Shown: piece after piece, positions 60,955-64,000 of the stretch
Layout of the letters: every line of letters begins with the position of its first letter
Numbering within the stretch: the first letter of the stretch is position 1
Assembly (NCBI GenBank): GCA_021173225.1
Contig: JAJOLK010000007.1
Coordinates: 1-64,000 of the forward strand
DNA: 64,000 nucleotides
Source of the DNA: Phycisphaerales bacterium PN19_bin_20
GTDB taxonomy: Bacteria; Planctomycetota; Phycisphaerae; Phycisphaerales; UBA1924
Direction of reading: 5' to 3'
The notes under the pieces: generated by a model
What the model saw: the letters and a program-made list of their open reading frames with translations, nothing else
What the model was told of the DNA's origin: nothing
The model's database searches: none
Position numbers and translations under genes: made by a program

Positions 60955-62922
60955 ATGTCCTTTGAAGCCGCCGTCCATGCCCAAGCCATCGAGATCAATC
61001 GGCTAAGCCTTGAGATGTGCGCCGCCGCCAAGAGCGGGCACCCCAGCACCTCGACGAGCCTCGGCCACATCATCACCGTGCTGATGTTCAGCCAGATGCG
61101 CTGGAGCCCCGAGTACCCCGACTACCCGACCAGCGACCGCCTGGTGCTCAGCGAAGGGCACGCGGTACCGATCGTGTACGCCGCTTGCGCGAAGCTGGGC
61201 GTGATGATCGGCAAGGACCCCGAGAACCGGCGCCCGATGACCGTCAAGGACGCGATGAACCTGCGCGAGGCCGCCAGCGAGATCGACGGGCACCCAAACC
61301 CGATGGAGGGCTTCCCCTTCTTTGACGCCGCCACCGGCAGCCTGGGCCAGGGCTTGAGCGTCGCCGCGGGGCTGGCCGAGGCCGCCCGCCTGGACGGGAT
61401 CGACCGGCGGATCTACTGCATCATTGGTGACGGCGAGAGCCGCGAGGGCCAGATCACCGAGGCGCTCGACTACATCATCGACCGCAAGCTGACGGCGGTG
61501 CTCCCGATCTTCAACTGTAATGAGTACGGGCAGGCCGACCGCGTCAGCAAGCAGCAGAGCGCCAAGACCATCGCCGCCAAGCTGACGGCGGCCAACTTCA
61601 AGGTCGTTGAGATCGACGGGCACAGCCCCAGCGAGATCAAGGCCGCGATGGACGAGTTCGCCAAGCTTGCCGGGACCGACGCGATGCCGATGGCCGTGGT
61701 CGCGCGGACCGTCAAGGGCTGGGGGACCACCGTGCTGACCGGCGCCGGCTGGCACGGCAAGCCCGCCGAGGGCGAGGTGCTCAAGAAGGCCCTGACCGAG
61801 CTGGACGAGAAGCGCGTGCAGATGACCAGCGCGCTGGTTAGCAGCGACAGCTTCGAGATCAACCCGCCCGCGCCGCCCAAGGAACGCGAGATCCGCCAGG
61901 GCGAGATGATCGCGATGGGCGAGATGGCCAAAAAGTTCGACATGGTCAGCGCCATCCAGAGCGGCAAGATGGCCACGCGCCAGGCCTACGGCATCGCGCT
62001 GCGGGCCCTGGGCCACATCAACGACCGCGTCGTGGCCCTTGATTGCGACGTCTCCAACAGCACCCGGGCCGACATGTTCCGCAAGGACCCGGCCCTGACC
62101 GCGCGGTTCTTTGAGTGCAAGATCGCCGAGCAGAACATGTTCAGCGTCGGCGCGGGCCTGAGCGCCGCGGGCAAGGTCCCGTTCTGCAGCACCTTCGCCA
62201 AGTTCGTCACGCGCGGGTATGACCAGATCGAGATGGCCATCAACAGCGGGGCCAACCTCAAGATCGTCGGCAGCCACGCCGGCATCACCCTGGCCGCCGA
62301 TGGGCCCAGCCAGATGAGCCTGCCCGACGTCGCGTGGTTCCGCAGCTTCAGTACTATGCGCGACCACCGTGGCAACCCGGGCGTGTACGTGCTCCAGCCC
62401 TCTGACGCGTACGCCGCCTATGCGCTAACGCACGTCATGGCCGAGTACGAGGGCGTCTGCTACATGCGGACGCTGCGCGAGGAGACCGAGTTCATCTACA
62501 GCGATCAGACCCTGTTCAACCTCGGCGGCTTCGAGGTCCTGGCCGAGGGCCGCGACATACTGATCTGCGCCGCGGGCTACATGGTCCACGAGGCCAACAA
62601 GGCCCTTGATGAGCTCGACAAGCTCGGCATCAGCGCCACGCTGGTTGACCTGTACAGCCTGCCGTTCGACACCGACAAGTTGCTGGATATCGCCAACCAG
62701 AACAACGGGATGATCCTGACAGTCGAGGACAACTACGGCGGTGGCATCGGCAGCTCGGTGGCCGAGGCGCTGACCAACAGCGGCGACGCCTTCACCCTGC
62801 GGCAGATGCACGTCCGCCGTATCCCCAAGAGCGCCAAAACCCCCGCCGAGGTCCTCAAGATGTGCGGGCTGACCAGCGGCGATATCGTCTCCGAGGTCAA
62901 GGCCGCGCTGCAGGTAGTCTAA
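60955..62922 (+). CDS. tkt: Transketolase
   Basis: Thiamine diphosphate enzyme of the pentose phosphate pathway, 655 residues in one chain. Starts with 'EINRLSLEMCAAAKSGHPSTSTSLG' (the SGHP substrate loop). It has 'LGQGLSVAAGLAEAARLDG', 'IYCIIGDGESREGQI' followed by 'FNCNEYGQAD' (the ThDP/Mg motif GDG-x-N), 'IAEQNMFSVGAGLSAAGKVP' (the Glu of the ThDP-activating site) and a C-terminal domain 'ILICAAGYMVHEA'. The ATG at 60955 has AAGGAG upstream. The order and length fit full-length bacterial or eukaryotic-type transketolase. Confidence 0.95.
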   Translation: MSFEAAVHAQAIEINRLSLEMCAAAKSGHPSTSTSLGHIITVLMFSQMRWSPEYPDYPTSDRLVLSEGHAVPIVYAACAKLGVMIGKDPENRRPMTVKDAMNLREAASEIDGHPNPMEGFPFFDAATGSLGQGLSVAAGLAEAARLDGIDRRIYCIIGDGESREGQITEALDYIIDRKLTAVLPIFNCNEYGQADRVSKQQSAKTIAAKLTAANFKVVEIDGHSPSEIKAAMDEFAKLAGTDAMPMAVVARTVKGWGTTVLTGAGWHGKPAEGEVLKKALTELDEKRVQMTSALVSSDSFEINPPAPPKEREIRQGEMIAMGEMAKKFDMVSAIQSGKMATRQAYGIALRALGHINDRVVALDCDVSNSTRADMFRKDPALTARFFECKIAEQNMFSVGAGLSAAGKVPFCSTFAKFVTRGYDQIEMAINSGANLKIVGSHAGITLAADGPSQMSLPDVAWFRSFSTMRDHRGNPGVYVLQPSDAYAAYALTHVMAEYEGVCYMRTLREETEFIYSDQTLFNLGGFEVLAEGRDILICAAGYMVHEANKALDELDKLGISATLVDLYSLPFDTDKLLDIANQNNGMILTVEDNYGGGIGSSVAEALTNSGDAFTLRQMHVRRIPKSAKTPAEVLKMCGLTSGDIVSEVKAALQVV

Positions 62923-63125
62923 GTGCAGGGTGGTTGATCGCCGACAATCGGCGTCGAAGGTGGAGCGTCCGCGAAGCGCGGGATTTAAAACCACGCGCCA
63001 TGCCGTACTGGCGGTCGCAACGTTGGACGACCGACTGCACGCGCCTGCGCGGAGCGGTGGTCGCGCGGCCGAGCTAGGAACCCGGGCTTCCGACATGCAC
63101 TTGCTCGTTCGGTCTAGCCCCGAGA

Positions 63126-64000
63126 TCACCCCGCCGGTGCCGGCTCATGCTTGATCAACTGGTTCGCCGCGATCAGCCGGTACGTCTCCGACCGTTCCAG
63201 CAGCTCGCGGTGCTTGCCCACGGCCTCGATGCCCCCGGCGTTCATCACCACGATCATGTCCGCGTGCACCACCGTCGAGAGCCGGTGCGCCACCACCAGG
63301 CACGTCCGCCCCTTGCTGAACTCCGCCAGTGCGTCGGCGATCTTCCGCTCGCTGTCCGCGTCGATCATGCTGGTTGCCTCGTCCAGGATCAAGATCGCCG
63401 GGTCACGCAAGATCGCGCGCGCAATCGCCAGCCGCTGCTTCTGCCCCCCCGAGAGCCCGGCGCCAATCTCGCCCAGGTTCGCCCCGTACCCGCCGGGCTT
63501 TGAGAGGATGAACTCCTCGGCCCTGGCTTGCCTGGCCGCCGCCACGACCTGCGCTTCCGACGAGCCCTCAACCCCATACGTTAGGTTCCACCGCAGCGTG
63601 CCCTTAAACAGCACCACGTCCTGCGTCACCACGCCCACCTGCGCACGCAATGAGTCAACGTTGACGCCCGCGGCATCAACCCCATCGATCAAGATGCGCC
63701 CCTCGCTGGGCACGTATAGCCGCGTCAGCAGTGAGAGCAGCGTCGTTTTGCCGCAGCCGTTGGGGCCGACGAACGCGACGGTCTGCCCGTGCCTGACCTC
63801 CAGCGATACGCCGTGCACCGCCGGCGTCGGCGCGCCCGGGTAAGTGAAGCTGACGTTCTGGAAGCTGATCGAGCGCGTGTGCCGCGCCAGCGCCGGCAGC
63901 CCGGGCTCGCGCCCCGGCTCAGGGGCCAGGCGATAGAAACCCGCCAGACGCACCGCGGCGGCGGCGGCCAACTGCAGATCGTTGTAGACCCCCGTCAGCG
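63126..64000 (-). CDS. MsbA-like ABC exporter, C-terminal ATPase part (5' end outside window)
   Basis: The frame continues past the right edge of the window, where the last membrane helix-coupling segment ('LTGVYNDLQLAAAAAVRLAGF') begins. The ATPase domain is complete: A loop 'NVSFTYPG', Walker A 'VGPNGCGKTT', Q loop 'VTQDVVLFKGT', signature 'GLSGGQKQR', Walker B 'AILILDEATS' and H loop 'VVAHRLST'. The homodimeric-exporter pattern suggests lipid or drug export. With lpxI in the same region, lipid A transport is one possibility, but the substrate is not known. Confidence 0.85.
   Translation of the reverse strand, partial: LTGVYNDLQLAAAAAVRLAGFYRLAPEPGREPGLPALARHTRSISFQNVSFTYPGAPTPAVHGVSLEVRHGQTVAFVGPNGCGKTTLLSLLTRLYVPSEGRILIDGVDAAGVNVDSLRAQVGVVTQDVVLFKGTLRWNLTYGVEGSSEAQVVAAARQARAEEFILSKPGGYGANLGEIGAGLSGGQKQRLAIARAILRDPAILILDEATSMIDADSERKIADALAEFSKGRTCLVVAHRLSTVVHADMIVVMNAGGIEAVGKHRELLERSETYRLIAANQLIKHEPAPAG

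Overview
This is a G+C-rich bacterial chromosome segment that looks like a member of Planctomycetota, probably the Phycisphaerae. The reasons are three secreted proteins with planctomycete-type sorting tails (a PEP-CTERM-like 'PAPGA' tail, a second 'TPGA' tail and a double 'GC-type' dockerin ending in Gly-Cys), a chlamydial/planctomycete Hc1 histone-like protein, an LpxI lipid A enzyme, tandem ClpP genes, frequent GTG/TTG starts and low-complexity insertions inside housekeeping proteins. The assignment rests on recalled family distributions, not on a search.

Layout. 0-4.3 kb: the tail of a secreted protein, a duplicated hairpin, feoA-feoB ferrous iron uptake and a GDP-fucose synthase-like reductase. 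4.5-14 kb: a CgeB-like glycosyltransferase, a repeat-rich secreted protein, a solitary DNA methyltransferase, two sorted surface proteins and a P1B-4 metal ATPase. 14-15.6 kb: a gene-poor stretch with a candidate terminated small RNA and an 11-bp repeat array. 15.6-29.7 kb: a sugar-nucleotide epimerase, a 5'-truncated Mrr-like nuclease, hisS, a lipoprotein, a dihydrouridine synthase with a large insertion, a FabZ-like dehydratase, Hc1, PhoH-PIN, DUF456 and a 1583-residue AsmA-like protein.

30.0-35.6 kb is the most unusual part. A tightly overlapping minus-strand operon encodes an HTH protein, an ABC-type ATPase, a GNAT acetyltransferase and a phage terminase large subunit. Divergent from it is an XRE plus S24 (CI/LexA-like) repressor with an intact self-cleavage site, and the gap between them carries nested palindromes. 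No capsid, portal or tail genes are present.

35.6-48.2 kb: a single-domain response regulator, small conserved proteins, SurE, LpxI, a HIT protein, an MBL-fold protein, a histidine kinase, NUDIX, ParB with two near-perfect parS palindromes (no parA here), a metallophosphoesterase and two clpP genes. 48.4-64 kb: a hybrid histidine kinase, a methyltransferase, Bcp peroxiredoxin, a flagellin pseudogene, a CysQ-like phosphatase, a SnoaL-like protein with a histone-like tail, UbiX, lysS, a secreted metalloprotease, an exonuclease/phosphatase-family membrane protein, transketolase and the end of an MsbA-like ABC exporter.

A recurring property is short tandem repeat arrays (units of 7, 8, 11, 13 and 16 bp) lying about 23-70 nt upstream of start codons. 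One 11-bp family occurs at two loci 27 kb apart in the same orientation relative to the downstream gene. No tRNA, rRNA or CRISPR array was recognised.
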